A DNA stretch of 64,000 bases from Actinomadura citrea (GTDB lineage: Bacteria > Actinomycetota > Actinomycetes > Streptosporangiales > Streptosporangiaceae): NCBI RefSeq assembly GCF_013409045.1, contig NZ_JACCBT010000001.1, forward strand, positions 5,208,001 through 5,272,000, given 5' to 3'. This document shows, in pieces, positions 25,630 to 34,119 of the stretch. A model generated the notes under the pieces. That model had not been told where the DNA came from, searched no databases, and saw nothing but the letters and a program-made list of their open reading frames with translations. A program made the position numbers and the translations under genes. Position 1 is the stretch's first letter. Each line of letters starts with the position of its first letter.

Positions 25630-27453
25630 TCACGTCACGACGCGGACCCGGGTGAGCCACCGGTTCAGTTCGAGGAGGTAGGACAGGCCGATCGCGGAGG
25701 TACGGGCGGTGATCGGGCCGGGCAGCGCGTCCAGGTCGGAGGTGACCGCCTGGCGGACCTTCGCACGGTCCATGAGGTCGAAGAGCGGGGCTCCCGGTTC
25801 GTCGATCGTCTCGATGACCAGGTTCTTCAGCGTCTCGACGTAGCCGGGGTCCCGGCTGGCCGGGTAGGCGCTCTTGGGTCTGTTGACGATCTCCTCCGGC
25901 AGCAGGTCCGCGCACGCCCGGCGCAGCACCGCCTTCTCCGTCCCCCCGTCGGCCTTCATGTCCGCGGGCACGTTGAACAGGTACTCGGCGAGCCTGTGGT
26001 CGGCGAAGGGGACCCGCACTTCGAGGCCGACGGCCATGCTCATCCGGTCCTTGCGGTCCAGCAGCGCGCCCAGCCAGCGGGTCAGACCGAGGTAGAACAC
26101 CTCCCGCTGCCTGCGTCCGGTGCGGTCCTCGCCGCCCAGGTGCGGGACCTCCCCAAGCGCCTCCCGGTAGCGGTCGGCCTCGTACTCCTCCGGCCGGATC
26201 GCGCGCCTCACCTCCTCGCGGAGCAGGAACTGCGGCTGGCGGCGCGCGTACATCCAGGGAAACGACGTGTGCCGGACGTACCTGTCGTCGACCTGCCAGG
26301 TGTAGCCGCCGAACATCTCGTCGGCGGACTCCCCCGACAGCGCCACCGTGCAGCCTCCCCGGACCCCGCGGAACAGGTGGTACATCGAGATGTCGAGATC
26401 GCCCCAGCCGGGAAGGTCGCGCGCCCGCAGGCCGCGGTCGATCCCCTCGACGAGGCTGTCGGTGCCGACCTGGACCACGGAATGCTTGAGGCCGAGCCGG
26501 TCGGCCACCAGGCGCGCGTACGGCTCGTCCGGGCTGGGCCGCCACAGGTCGCTCCCCGGCCGGGCGGGCGCCGGGACGCTCACCGAGTAGCTGGTCAGCT
26601 CTCCCTCGAACTCGCGGGCGGCCAGGGCCGTGATCGCGCTGGAGTCGATCCCTCCGGACAGCAGCGTGCCGACCGGCACGTCCGCCACGACCTGGCGCCT
26701 GACGATGTCGGTGAGCAGGGAGCGGATCTCGGCCGTCGTCGTGCGGAAGTCCTCGGTGTGGGGCCGGGCCTCCACCTGCCAGTACCGGCTCTCGCGGCAT
26801 CCGGAGGGGCCGGCGACGACGAGGCATCCCGGCTTGAGCTCCCGCATCCCGCGGTAGACGGCGTGGCCGGGCGTCCTCGCGCGCGGGACGGCCGTCAACT
26901 CGGCGAGGCCCTCCAGGTCCACTTCGGCCTTCATCTCGGGATGGGCCAGCAGCGCCTTGGGCTCCGAGCCGAAAATGATTCCGTCGCCCAGCCGGGCATA
27001 GTAGAGCGGCTTGATGCCGAGCCGGTCCCTCACCAGAAGCAGTTGCCGCGCGTGTTCGTCCCAGATGGCGAACGCGTACATTCCGTTGAGCCGTGTGACG
27101 AGATCCGCGCCCCACTGGAGATAGGCCGTCAGCAGCACCTCGGTGTCCGATCGGGTGCTGAACGACCAGCCGGCCGAACGCAGCTGCGCACGGAGCTCGT
27201 GGAAGTTGTAGATCTCGCCGCTGAACGTGATGACGACCGGCTCGCCGTCGCGCCCCTCGCGCAGCATGGGCTGCCGCCCGCCCTCGATGTCGATCACGGC
27301 GAGCCGCCGGTGGCCCAGTGCGGCGTGGCGGGAGAGCCACGTCCCCTCGTCGTCCGGGCCCCGCGGGGCCTGCGTTCGCGTCATGCCGGTCACGACGGGG
27401 CCCTGCTGGGAGAGGTCCCGCGTCCAGTCGGCCCATCCGGTTATGCCGCACAC
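25630..27453 (-). CDS. Glutamine-dependent asparagine synthetase-type amidotransferase
   Basis: A 607-residue enzyme of the AsnB family. Cys2 (MCGITGW) is the glutaminase nucleophile and the class II amidotransferase domain covers about 1-210. The synthetase domain starts at about 230 with the PP-loop LLSGGIDSSAI, followed by GESADEMFGGY. AsnB adenylates a carboxylate and adds ammonia from glutamine. Position as last gene of a minus-strand operon with a prolyl-AMP ligase and dehydrogenase suggests a biosynthetic amide-forming role rather than housekeeping asparagine supply. Comparable AsnB paralogs amidate intermediates in other pathways. No lasso-peptide precursor or leader peptidase is nearby. 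Confidence 0.88.
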   Translation of the reverse strand: MCGITGWADWTRDLSQQGPVVTGMTRTQAPRGPDDEGTWLSRHAALGHRRLAVIDIEGGRQPMLREGRDGEPVVITFSGEIYNFHELRAQLRSAGWSFSTRSDTEVLLTAYLQWGADLVTRLNGMYAFAIWDEHARQLLLVRDRLGIKPLYYARLGDGIIFGSEPKALLAHPEMKAEVDLEGLAELTAVPRARTPGHAVYRGMRELKPGCLVVAGPSGCRESRYWQVEARPHTEDFRTTTAEIRSLLTDIVRRQVVADVPVGTLLSGGIDSSAITALAAREFEGELTSYSVSVPAPARPGSDLWRPSPDEPYARLVADRLGLKHSVVQVGTDSLVEGIDRGLRARDLPGWGDLDISMYHLFRGVRGGCTVALSGESADEMFGGYTWQVDDRYVRHTSFPWMYARRQPQFLLREEVRRAIRPEEYEADRYREALGEVPHLGGEDRTGRRQREVFYLGLTRWLGALLDRKDRMSMAVGLEVRVPFADHRLAEYLFNVPADMKADGGTEKAVLRRACADLLPEEIVNRPKSAYPASRDPGYVETLKNLVIETIDEPGAPLFDLMDRAKVRQAVTSDLDALPGPITARTSAIGLSYLLELNRWLTRVRVVT

Positions 27454-27492
27454 GTGCGCTCCTTCCGTTGTCCTCTTGGTGGTGCGCGCAGA

Positions 27493-28290
27493 TCAGGCGG
27501 AAAGGAGACGGCTCCGCGCGAACGCGAAGAGATCGGGAAGGCCGGCGTTGACGAACTCCCAATCGTGCCCGCCGGGCCGTTCCCGGTACCGGTGGGGAAC
27601 GGAACTGGCCGCAAGGGCCTCACGCATTCGCCGGTTCATGTCGATCATCCGGGGATAGTCGTCCAGGCCGACGTCGAGATTCACGTCGATCGGGTACTTC
27701 GCGTCCCGGTCCCGGACCGCGCGGTACGGGTCGTACTCGCGCCGGACCTCGCTGCCGACCGGCCCCCAGACGCGCTCGTGGTCCCTCGTGGTCGGCATGG
27801 CCAGCCTCTGCCCGTCCCGCAGGTGGCCGTAGGGATCGCCTTCGCGCAGGGGGGCCTCGAAGGCACCGGCGTTGCTGCACACGACCGAGAACACCTCACC
27901 GTGCCGCAGCGCCTGGTAGAGGGCCGCCGCCCCGCCCATGGAGAACCCTCCGATGCCTCGCCCGTCCCGGGACGCCACGGTGTTGAAAGCGTCATCGACG
28001 TGGCCGACGACCTCCTCCACCAGGTAGTCCTCGTAGCGCCGCCCCCGCGCGTCGTTGATGAACCACGAGCGTCCGGACTCGGGGAGGACCACGACCAGCC
28101 CGGCCGAATCCACAACGGTCGAAAGATCGTCGCACTGGAGCCACGTGCTCCGGTTCCCTCCGAAGCCGTGAAGGAGGTACAGCACCGGAAAAGCTCGGCC
28201 GGCCGACGAGTACCTGGACGGCAGAAGGACGTTCACCGACTTCTCCCGGCCGATCGACTCGCTCCGCCAGGTCTCCGTCAGGACCTTCAT
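27493..28290 (-). CDS. Esterase D/antigen-85-type alpha/beta hydrolase
   Basis: A 265-residue alpha/beta-hydrolase with VLYLLHGFGGNRSTWL near the oxyanion hole, the nucleophile elbow GIGGFSMGGAAAL (serine at about 126), and the catalytic histidine in GGHDWEFVNAGL near the end. No signal peptide is seen, so it acts in the cytoplasm. The start overlaps the adenylation gene stop (ATGA), tying it to the carrier-protein pathway. Enzymes of this fold can hydrolyse or transfer acyl groups from carrier-bound thioesters; in pyrrole-containing aminocoumarin clusters an alpha/beta-hydrolase-like acyltransferase (CloN7/CouN7) does so. It is the best candidate here for the release or transfer step, by inference. 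Confidence 0.85.
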   Translation of the reverse strand: MKVLTETWRSESIGREKSVNVLLPSRYSSAGRAFPVLYLLHGFGGNRSTWLQCDDLSTVVDSAGLVVVLPESGRSWFINDARGRRYEDYLVEEVVGHVDDAFNTVASRDGRGIGGFSMGGAAALYQALRHGEVFSVVCSNAGAFEAPLREGDPYGHLRDGQRLAMPTTRDHERVWGPVGSEVRREYDPYRAVRDRDAKYPIDVNLDVGLDDYPRMIDMNRRMREALAASSVPHRYRERPGGHDWEFVNAGLPDLFAFARSRLLSA

Positions 28291-29852
28291 CGCGGATCCG
28301 CCCGGGTCTCCCCCAGCCGCTTCCGGTCGATCTTCCCTGTGCCGGTGACCGGGAACGCGGTCCTGACATGGAACCGCTCCGGAACCATGTAGCGCGGGAT
28401 CTCGGTCAGGCAGTGCCGGCGCACCGCGGAGAGATCGAGCGGGGGCGCCTCGGGCACCAGGTACGCCTCGATGACCCGTTCCCCGGTGCCGTCGTCGACC
28501 GCGACGCACGCGGCCTCCCGGACATTGTCCGCGGCCGACAGGACCGCCTCGATCTCACCGATCTCGACACGGTGCCCGCGTACCTTCACCATGTCGTCCT
28601 CACGGCCGCAGAACACGTAGTTCAGCTCGTCGTCGAGCCGGACCAGATCCCCGGTCCGGTACGCGTCCAGCGGCTCGGCGCCGTCCCGGGGAATCCGCAC
28701 CGTCTTCGCCGTCGTCTCGTCGTCGTCCCGCCAGTAGCCGAGCATCACCGAGTCCCCGGCGACGCAGAGCTCCCCGGACGCCGCCGGCTCGTGCGCCACC
28801 GGGCGTCCGGCCGCGTCGACGATGAACGTCGCCGCGTACGGGCAGGCGCGTCCGATCGGCACGGGGTGCCGGCGCTCTTCGGTGACGTCCGACCCGCGGA
28901 CGCGGTGGAAGACGCAGACGTTGGTCTCCGTCGGACCGTAGAGGTTGTAGAAGTCCGCATCGGCGATGAGCGAGTGCAGTTGCCGGAGCCGGGCGATCGG
29001 AAACGTCTCACCGGCGAACAGGACGACCCGCAGCCGCGACCCGGCCAGCAGCCCGCTGTTCTTCGCGGCGAGCATCCGGGTCAGCGCGCCGGGGACCGAG
29101 TACCAGACGGTGATACGCCGCTCGACGACGAACCTGTTGAGGGCGCCCCCGAGCCCGACCTGGCTCTCCGGCACCAGCACCACGCAGCCGCCCGCCATGC
29201 ACGTCGCGAACAGATCCAGCACGGACAGGTCGAAGTGCAGGGGCGCGTGGCTGGAAACGCGGTCGGAGGGGCCCAGACCGAATTCGGCGACCGCCCATTC
29301 CACGAACGCGCGAGCATTGCCATGGGAGAGCACAACGCCCTTGGGGACGCCCTTCGATCCCGAGGTATGGAGGATGAAGGCCGGGCCGTGGAGATCGGGG
29401 AGCGGTCCGCGCGCGTCTTTCGCCGGGACGGCGGCGAGCGCCTCCTCCCAGCCGATGACGGACGCGTCCGCCGCCAGGCCGACGGACACGATCCGGCAGG
29501 AGGAGTCCTTCCGCAGCCATTCGACCCGGTCGTCCTGGGCGATCACACAGGCGACCTCGCAGTGCGCGATGATGTGGCCGGCCCTCTTGAAGGGCGCACT
29601 CGGGTCGATGGGCACGTACGCCGCACCGGCCTTCAGCACTCCGTGAACGGCGATGACCGACTCGATCGACTTGTGCAGCCACAAGGCGACCCTGTCACCG
29701 GGTACGACTCCGCAGTCGATCAGCGTCCGGGCCAGTGCCGAGCTGCGCCGATCCAGCTCGCCGTAGGTGATCGCCTCGCCCTGGAACTCGACCGCCGGAG
29801 CCTCCGGACGCTTTGCGGCCCAATGGCGCAGGCAGTCGCCGAGACCGTTCAC
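28287..29852 (-). CDS. Prolyl-AMP ligase (stand-alone adenylation enzyme)
   Basis: A 521-residue stand-alone adenylation enzyme of the PltF/RedM/CloN4 type, which loads L-proline onto a carrier protein. Core motifs: LHTSGSKGVPKG, HFDLSVLDLFA, NLYGPTETNVCVF, YRTGDLVRLDD and TGTGKIDRKRL. Reading the ten specificity positions against these motifs gives D-L-L-Y-L-A-L-V-C-K, the code I know for L-proline activation in pyrrole pathways. The GTG at 29852 follows GGGGAGGAAAG and overlaps the dehydrogenase stop (GTGA). Open frame upstream of it belongs to another gene's shadow. Its partners are the dehydrogenase just upstream and the divergent carrier protein. Confidence 0.9.
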   Translation of the reverse strand: MNGLGDCLRHWAAKRPEAPAVEFQGEAITYGELDRRSSALARTLIDCGVVPGDRVALWLHKSIESVIAVHGVLKAGAAYVPIDPSAPFKRAGHIIAHCEVACVIAQDDRVEWLRKDSSCRIVSVGLAADASVIGWEEALAAVPAKDARGPLPDLHGPAFILHTSGSKGVPKGVVLSHGNARAFVEWAVAEFGLGPSDRVSSHAPLHFDLSVLDLFATCMAGGCVVLVPESQVGLGGALNRFVVERRITVWYSVPGALTRMLAAKNSGLLAGSRLRVVLFAGETFPIARLRQLHSLIADADFYNLYGPTETNVCVFHRVRGSDVTEERRHPVPIGRACPYAATFIVDAAGRPVAHEPAASGELCVAGDSVMLGYWRDDDETTAKTVRIPRDGAEPLDAYRTGDLVRLDDELNYVFCGREDDMVKVRGHRVEIGEIEAVLSAADNVREAACVAVDDGTGERVIEAYLVPEAPPLDLSAVRRHCLTEIPRYMVPERFHVRTAFPVTGTGKIDRKRLGETRADPR

Positions 29853-31027
29853 CTTTCCTCCCCGCTTCCCCCGGTGTCCGGCCAGGCGAGGCCGAGCTTC
29901 CCGGAGATGATCACTCGCTGCATGTCCGACGTGCCCGACGAGATCGTCATGCCGAGGGCGTCCCGGAGATTGCGTTCGGCGCGCCCTTCGGAGGAATAGC
30001 CGAGCGCCCCGTACACCTGCATCGCGCTGGTGAAGATCTCCGCTGCCGCCTCGCTCGCGTACAACTTGCCGACCTCGGGAAAGATGGTCGCCTCCGGGCC
30101 GTCGAGTTCCGCCGCGGCGCGGCGCACGAGCATGCGGGAGATCTCCCAGCGGATCCGCATGTCGACGATCCGGTTGGAGACCGATTGGTAGCTCCCGATG
30201 TGCTTGCCGAACTGGCGGCGCCGCCGGCAGAAGCGCGTGCATTCCTCGATCTCGCGCCGCATGACGCCGAGCCACGGTGCCAGGAGAAGCGCCCGCTCCC
30301 ATGCCATCGTCCGCGCGAACACGGCGGATCCCTGCCTCTCGGCACCGAGCCGCCGAGAGGCGGGAATCCGGCACGCGTCCAGCTCGACCTCTCCCCAGCG
30401 GGCGGTGCGAAGGCCCATCTTCTCGGCCTGCTCTTTCACCGAGACGCCGGGATCGCCCCGCTCCACCAGAAAGGCTGTGACGCCGGTGAATCCGAGCTCC
30501 GGGTCGACGGTCGCGTACACGATGAAGACATCGGCGACCGGCGCGTTCGTGACGTAGCGCTTGCGTCCGGTCAGAAGGTAGGAGTCGCCGTCGCGCTCGG
30601 CCGTGGTGGCGAGCGCCAGCGCGTCCGATCCGCTTCCCGGCTCGGTCATCGCGTTGGCCCCGATGAGGCGGCCGGCGGCGAGCTCGGGCAGGTACCTGCG
30701 CCGCTGCTCCTCGTCGCCGAACTTCCACACCGGCACCTCGACGGCCAGGATGTGGGCGCCGATCGCCATCATGAGGCCGTTGTCGAGGCAGCCGTGGCCG
30801 AGCCCCTCCATCGCGTGCACGTAGTCGAGGGGACCGCATCCGGATCCCCCGTACTCGGACGGCAGGATCAGTCCGAGAACGCCCTGTTCGGCGCAGCGCG
30901 ACCAATCGTCGCGGCCGAACACCCCGGCCCTGTCCCGCTCGGTCACGTCCTTGCTCAGCGCTTCTTCGCCGAACGCGCGGAAAACGCGGTACAGCCCGTC
31001 CTGGCCACCGTCCCATTCGAACCGCAT
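29849..31027 (-). CDS. Prolyl-carrier-protein dehydrogenase (acyl-CoA dehydrogenase family)
   Basis: A 392-residue flavoprotein of the acyl-CoA dehydrogenase fold. In the PltE/RedW/CloN3 group the enzyme oxidises prolyl-S-carrier to pyrrole-2-carboxyl-S-carrier. MTEPGSGSDA (about 127-136) and the C-terminal GALGYSSEGRAERNLRDALG are typical. The usual base in the terminal EGT motif is absent (TISSGTSD). Instead Glu244 in MAWERALLL stands where isovaleryl-CoA dehydrogenase and the prolyl-carrier oxidases carry their base. ATG 31027 has GGAGAG 4 nt upstream and is preferred to an ATG 30 bp earlier. It is the first gene of the four-gene minus-strand operon. Confidence 0.88.
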   Translation of the reverse strand: MRFEWDGGQDGLYRVFRAFGEEALSKDVTERDRAGVFGRDDWSRCAEQGVLGLILPSEYGGSGCGPLDYVHAMEGLGHGCLDNGLMMAIGAHILAVEVPVWKFGDEEQRRRYLPELAAGRLIGANAMTEPGSGSDALALATTAERDGDSYLLTGRKRYVTNAPVADVFIVYATVDPELGFTGVTAFLVERGDPGVSVKEQAEKMGLRTARWGEVELDACRIPASRRLGAERQGSAVFARTMAWERALLLAPWLGVMRREIEECTRFCRRRRQFGKHIGSYQSVSNRIVDMRIRWEISRMLVRRAAAELDGPEATIFPEVGKLYASEAAAEIFTSAMQVYGALGYSSEGRAERNLRDALGMTISSGTSDMQRVIISGKLGLAWPDTGGSGEER

Positions 31028-31556
31028 GGCTCTCCAATCCCCCAAGCGGGATGTCATGCCATATCGAGAATCGCCGGATGACCGCCTGCTTTAGAGCAGC
31101 GGCGTCACGGCCGTGTACCCGGCGACGCACGGGCTGCACATTGGCGTGACGGTGCCACTACCGCGCGGAATCGCAAGCGTCGCCCCTCCGGTCCGCCAGG
31201 CGGCCACGGGAAACCCGGCCGCGCCGCACCGATCGCTGTCATTGTGCATCCGTGAAGCGATCTTGAGAAGCCCAACTTCTGCCAAATGGGCTCTGCGGGG
31301 CGCTCCGTACGACCTCTTGCGCCCCCTGGGCGCCTGTCGTACGGTACGGACCGTCAACCAATCGAAGCGGAAAACGTTCCGGCCATGGACGGCCCGCCAC
31401 CGGTTCGTCGGCGAGAACCGAGGTTCGGACGGCCAGGTCGCCGGTAAACGATGCGCCGTTCCCCCCAGCGGGCACCCTCGATCCGCGAATATCGATTCCC
31501 GCCGAGCCGACTCGCCTTTACCTTTCCCGGGCCGACGCCCAGACGAGGTGCATGCC
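31028..31556. promoter_or_regulatory. Divergent control region of the pyrrole cluster
   Basis: About 530 bp of comparatively AT-rich DNA separate the dehydrogenase operon from the carrier-protein operon. No convincing gene is seen. It carries a 9-bp perfect inverted repeat at 31305-31344 and a 5-4-5 palindrome at 31341-31354, and should hold promoters for both directions. No pathway regulator gene is adjacent. Confidence 0.6.
31305..31344. repeat. 9-bp inverted repeat in the divergent promoter region
   Basis: CCGTACGAC (31305-31313) and GTCGTACGG (31336-31344) are perfectly inverted; arm centres are 31 bp apart, close to three helical turns. Next to it ACGGT-ACGG-ACCGT (31341-31354) adds a further palindrome. 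This pattern suggests a regulator site. Confidence 0.5.
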
Positions 31557-31841
31557 ATGGATCGTGCCAACAACGTGGACCTGGCGGCGCGGATCAAAAG
31601 CATCATGATCCGCGTTCTCGATTTGGACATCACTCCCGAGCGGCTCGACGAGAAGGTCTCGCTCTACTCGCCGATCGTGGGAATGGACTCGCTGAGCCTG
31701 CTGCACACCCTCGTGGAGATCGAGAAGGAGTTCGACATCGAGATCGACGACGAGGACGTCATGCTCGCGGAACTGAGGAACGTGGGAAGCCTCGTCGACA
31801 TGATCAGCGGAATCATCGAGGCGGAGGGCGGAAAAGCGTAA
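31557..31841 (+). CDS. Peptidyl/acyl carrier protein for prolyl loading
   Basis: A 94-residue free-standing carrier protein. Ser45 in VGMDSLSLL is the site for the 4'-phosphopantetheine arm; the four-helix acidic pattern (EIEKEFDIEIDDEDVMLAEL) is clear. The ATG at 31557 has GAGGTG about 8 nt upstream. It heads a plus-strand pair with the TrpB2-like gene, one base separating stop and start. Together with the divergent adenylation enzyme and dehydrogenase it completes the three-protein system that converts L-proline to carrier-bound pyrrole-2-carboxylate. The maturation phosphopantetheinyl transferase is not in the window. Confidence 0.9.
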   Translation: MDRANNVDLAARIKSIMIRVLDLDITPERLDEKVSLYSPIVGMDSLSLLHTLVEIEKEFDIEIDDEDVMLAELRNVGSLVDMISGIIEAEGGKA

Positions 31842-31842
31842 C

Positions 31843-33192
31843 ATGCGCGAGGCTTTCGAACTGGACCGGGACCGGGTTCCCACGCACTGGTACAACATAC
31901 TCGCGGACCTTCCGATCGAGGTGCCCCCGGCGCGACCGGCTCCGCCGAGAAGCGGCGACGCGGCGCCACTGCAGCCACAACTGCCGTTGTCGATGTACCG
32001 CCAGAGCATCGGCCGTGAACGCTACGTCGAGATCCCCGGCCCCGTTCGGTCCGAATACCAGCGCTGGCGCCCGACGCCCCTTTTCCGCGCGTCCAGGTTG
32101 GAGAGCGCCCTCGACACCCCGGCGCACATCTACGTCAAGTACGAAGGCACGAGCCCGTCCGGCAGCCACAAGATAAACACCGCGCTCGCACAGGCCTTCT
32201 ACTACGGCAGGTCCGGCGTCAGGGAGATGGTGACGGGAACCGGCGCCGGCCAGTGGGGCACCGCCCTCGCGATGGCATGCCACCCGTACGGCATGGCGTG
32301 CACCGTCTTCATGGTGCGGTCCAGCTACGAGCAGAAGCCGTACCGGGGCACCCTGATGCGGTTGAACGGCGCCGAGGTCATCCCGAGTCCCAGCACGAGG
32401 ACGGAGGTGGGCAGGGCCGCCCTGCGCGCCGACCCGCGGTCGCCGGGCACCCTCGGGATCGCGAACGCCGAGGCGATCGAGTACGCGAACGGCCGGAGGG
32501 AGGCGCGCTTCTCGATCGGCAGCGGAGAGAACCACGTCCTGATGCACCAGACGGTCATCGGTGAGGAGGCGCTGCTGCAGATGAAGCTGGCAGGCGAGTT
32601 CCCCGATGTCGTGATCGGCGCCATGGGAGCGGGCAGCAACTTCGCCGGCCTGACCTTCCCCTTCTACCGGGCGGCGCTGACCGAGAACACCGCGACGCGG
32701 TTCCTGGCGGTCGAGCCCGACGCGTGCCCCAAGATGACCAGGGGCAGCTACATGATGGATTACACCGACTACTCCGGTGTGACTCCCGCGGTCAAGATGT
32801 ACACCCTCGGGCACACGTTCACGGCCTACCACATCCACGCCGGGGGGCTGCGCTACCACGGCGCCGCTCCGATCGTCAGCGCGATGTACGACCACGGCAT
32901 GGTGGAGGCGACCTCCTACTCCCAGAGCCGCGTCTTCGAGAGCGGCGCCGCGTTCGCCAAGGCCGAGGGGCTCGTTCCCGCCCCCGAATCGGCCCACGCC
33001 GTCGCCGCCGCGATCGACGAGGCGGTGCGAGCGCGCGAAGAGGACCGGGAGCGGGTCGTCCTGGTCGGTCTCAGCGGCCATGGGCTGCTGGACCTCGGCG
33101 CCTACGAGAGCCACCTCTCCGGAGAGACCGTCGACGTCGCTCCCACCGACGAGGAGATCAAGGCGTCCCTGCGCCTCATCGAATCGCTGTGA
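31843..33192 (+). CDS. TrpB2-like PLP enzyme (tryptophan synthase beta-type)
   Basis: A 449-residue PLP enzyme. The opening RVPTHWYNILADLP and an N-terminal extension of about 80 residues mark the TrpB2 branch. The cofactor lysine is in GSHKINTALAQAFYYG, the substrate loop is TGTGAGQWGTALAM, and the phosphate-binding and C-terminal pyridine-contact motifs are MGAGSNFAGL and VGLSGHGLLDL. Such enzymes join indole or another nucleophile to an aminoacrylate made from serine or phosphoserine. No trpA or other trp gene is present. Its one-base spacing from the carrier protein gene points to a pathway role, either supplying tryptophan or making a beta-substituted alanine. The nucleophile is unknown. 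Confidence 0.85.
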   Translation: MREAFELDRDRVPTHWYNILADLPIEVPPARPAPPRSGDAAPLQPQLPLSMYRQSIGRERYVEIPGPVRSEYQRWRPTPLFRASRLESALDTPAHIYVKYEGTSPSGSHKINTALAQAFYYGRSGVREMVTGTGAGQWGTALAMACHPYGMACTVFMVRSSYEQKPYRGTLMRLNGAEVIPSPSTRTEVGRAALRADPRSPGTLGIANAEAIEYANGRREARFSIGSGENHVLMHQTVIGEEALLQMKLAGEFPDVVIGAMGAGSNFAGLTFPFYRAALTENTATRFLAVEPDACPKMTRGSYMMDYTDYSGVTPAVKMYTLGHTFTAYHIHAGGLRYHGAAPIVSAMYDHGMVEATSYSQSRVFESGAAFAKAEGLVPAPESAHAVAAAIDEAVRAREEDRERVVLVGLSGHGLLDLGAYESHLSGETVDVAPTDEEIKASLRLIESL

Positions 33193-33216
33193 CGCCCGCG
33201 TGCCGCGCGGTGCCGA

Positions 33217-34110
33217 TCAGGGGGCGGCCGGAAACGGGCCGGCGCGGCCGAGCAGGGCCGGGACGGGCTTGCCAAGGCGTTCGCCCAGCCAGGCCGCCGT
33301 CTCGGCGACCGCGGACATCCGGACGCCGGTGTCGACGCCCGAGCGGTCCAGGGCGTACAGCAGATCCTCGGTAGCGATGTTGCCGGTGGCGGCGGGCGCG
33401 AACGGGCAGCCGCCGAAGCCGCCGGCGCTGGCGTCCAGCGCGCTCACCCCGCAGTCGAGCGCGGTGAGGGCGTTGGCGTAGCCGGTGTTGCGCGTGTTGT
33501 GGAAATGGCAGCGCAGCGGGACGCCGGGGGCGATCCCGGCGGCGCCCGTCAGCAGCGCGCGGACCTGGGCGGGGACGCCGACGCCGATCGTGTCGGCCAC
33601 GGCGATCTCGTCGGGTTCGCTTTCGGCGACCCGACGGACCAGGTCGAGCACGCGGCTCGCGGGGACCTCGCCCTCGAAGGGGCAGCCGAATGCGGCGGCG
33701 ATCGTGACGGTGCGGCGGACGCCGGCGGCGCGGGCGTCCGCGGCGATGGCGGCCCAGGCCGCGGCGCCCTCCTCGACCGTGCAGCCCTGGTTGCGGCGGC
33801 TGAACTCGTCGGTGGCCACCACGACGACGTTGATCTCGTCGACGCCGGCGGCCAGCGCGCGGTCGAGCCCGCGCCGGTTGAGGACGAGCCCCGCGTAGCC
33901 GACGCCTTCCGGCCTGGGGAGCCGCTCCATCACCGCCTCGGCGTCGGCCATCTGCGGGACCCGCTTCGGGTTCACGAAGCTGACGGCCTCGATCCGCCGC
34001 AGTCCCGCCTCGACGCTGCGCTCGATGAGCCGCACCTTGTCGGCGGTCGCGAGGACCGCGGACTCGTTCTGCAGCCCGTCCCGGGGCGCCACCTCGATGA
34101 GTTCGACCAT
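33217..34110 (-). CDS. Hydroxymethylglutaryl-CoA lyase-family enzyme
   Basis: A 297-residue TIM-barrel enzyme of the HMGL family, cleaving a 3-hydroxy-3-methylacyl-CoA to acetyl-CoA and a keto acid or similar. EVAPRDGLQNE (6-16) holds the catalytic Arg-Asp. RCHFHNTRNTGYAN carries the metal histidines and AGGFGGCPFAPAATGN has the active-site cysteine loop. The ATG at 34110 is preferred because AAAGG lies 6 nt upstream; an ATG two codons earlier overlaps that site. The gene is divergent from a GntR/FCD regulator, and a regulator-like site covers its ribosome binding region. The neighbouring CoA-transferase could provide its CoA-activated substrate. Confidence 0.88.
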   Translation of the reverse strand: MVELIEVAPRDGLQNESAVLATADKVRLIERSVEAGLRRIEAVSFVNPKRVPQMADAEAVMERLPRPEGVGYAGLVLNRRGLDRALAAGVDEINVVVVATDEFSRRNQGCTVEEGAAAWAAIAADARAAGVRRTVTIAAAFGCPFEGEVPASRVLDLVRRVAESEPDEIAVADTIGVGVPAQVRALLTGAAGIAPGVPLRCHFHNTRNTGYANALTALDCGVSALDASAGGFGGCPFAPAATGNIATEDLLYALDRSGVDTGVRMSAVAETAAWLGERLGKPVPALLGRAGPFPAAP

Positions 34111-34119
34111 GAGCATCCT

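Noticed and set aside
25630..27453. Lasso-peptide cyclase reading of the AsnB-like protein
   Set aside because: No precursor peptide, leader-binding protein or transglutaminase-like protease is found nearby; the neighbours fit a carrier-protein pathway.
29849..31027. Ordinary fatty acyl-CoA dehydrogenase
   Set aside because: The terminal catalytic Glu motif is lost, Glu244 is in the IVD/prolyl-oxidase position, and the gene is coupled to a proline-coded adenylation enzyme and a carrier protein.
29853..31139. N-terminal extension of the prolyl-AMP ligase to 950 residues
   Set aside because: The extra part is a shadow of the dehydrogenase gene; the GTG at 29852 has a strong ribosome binding site and GTGA coupling.
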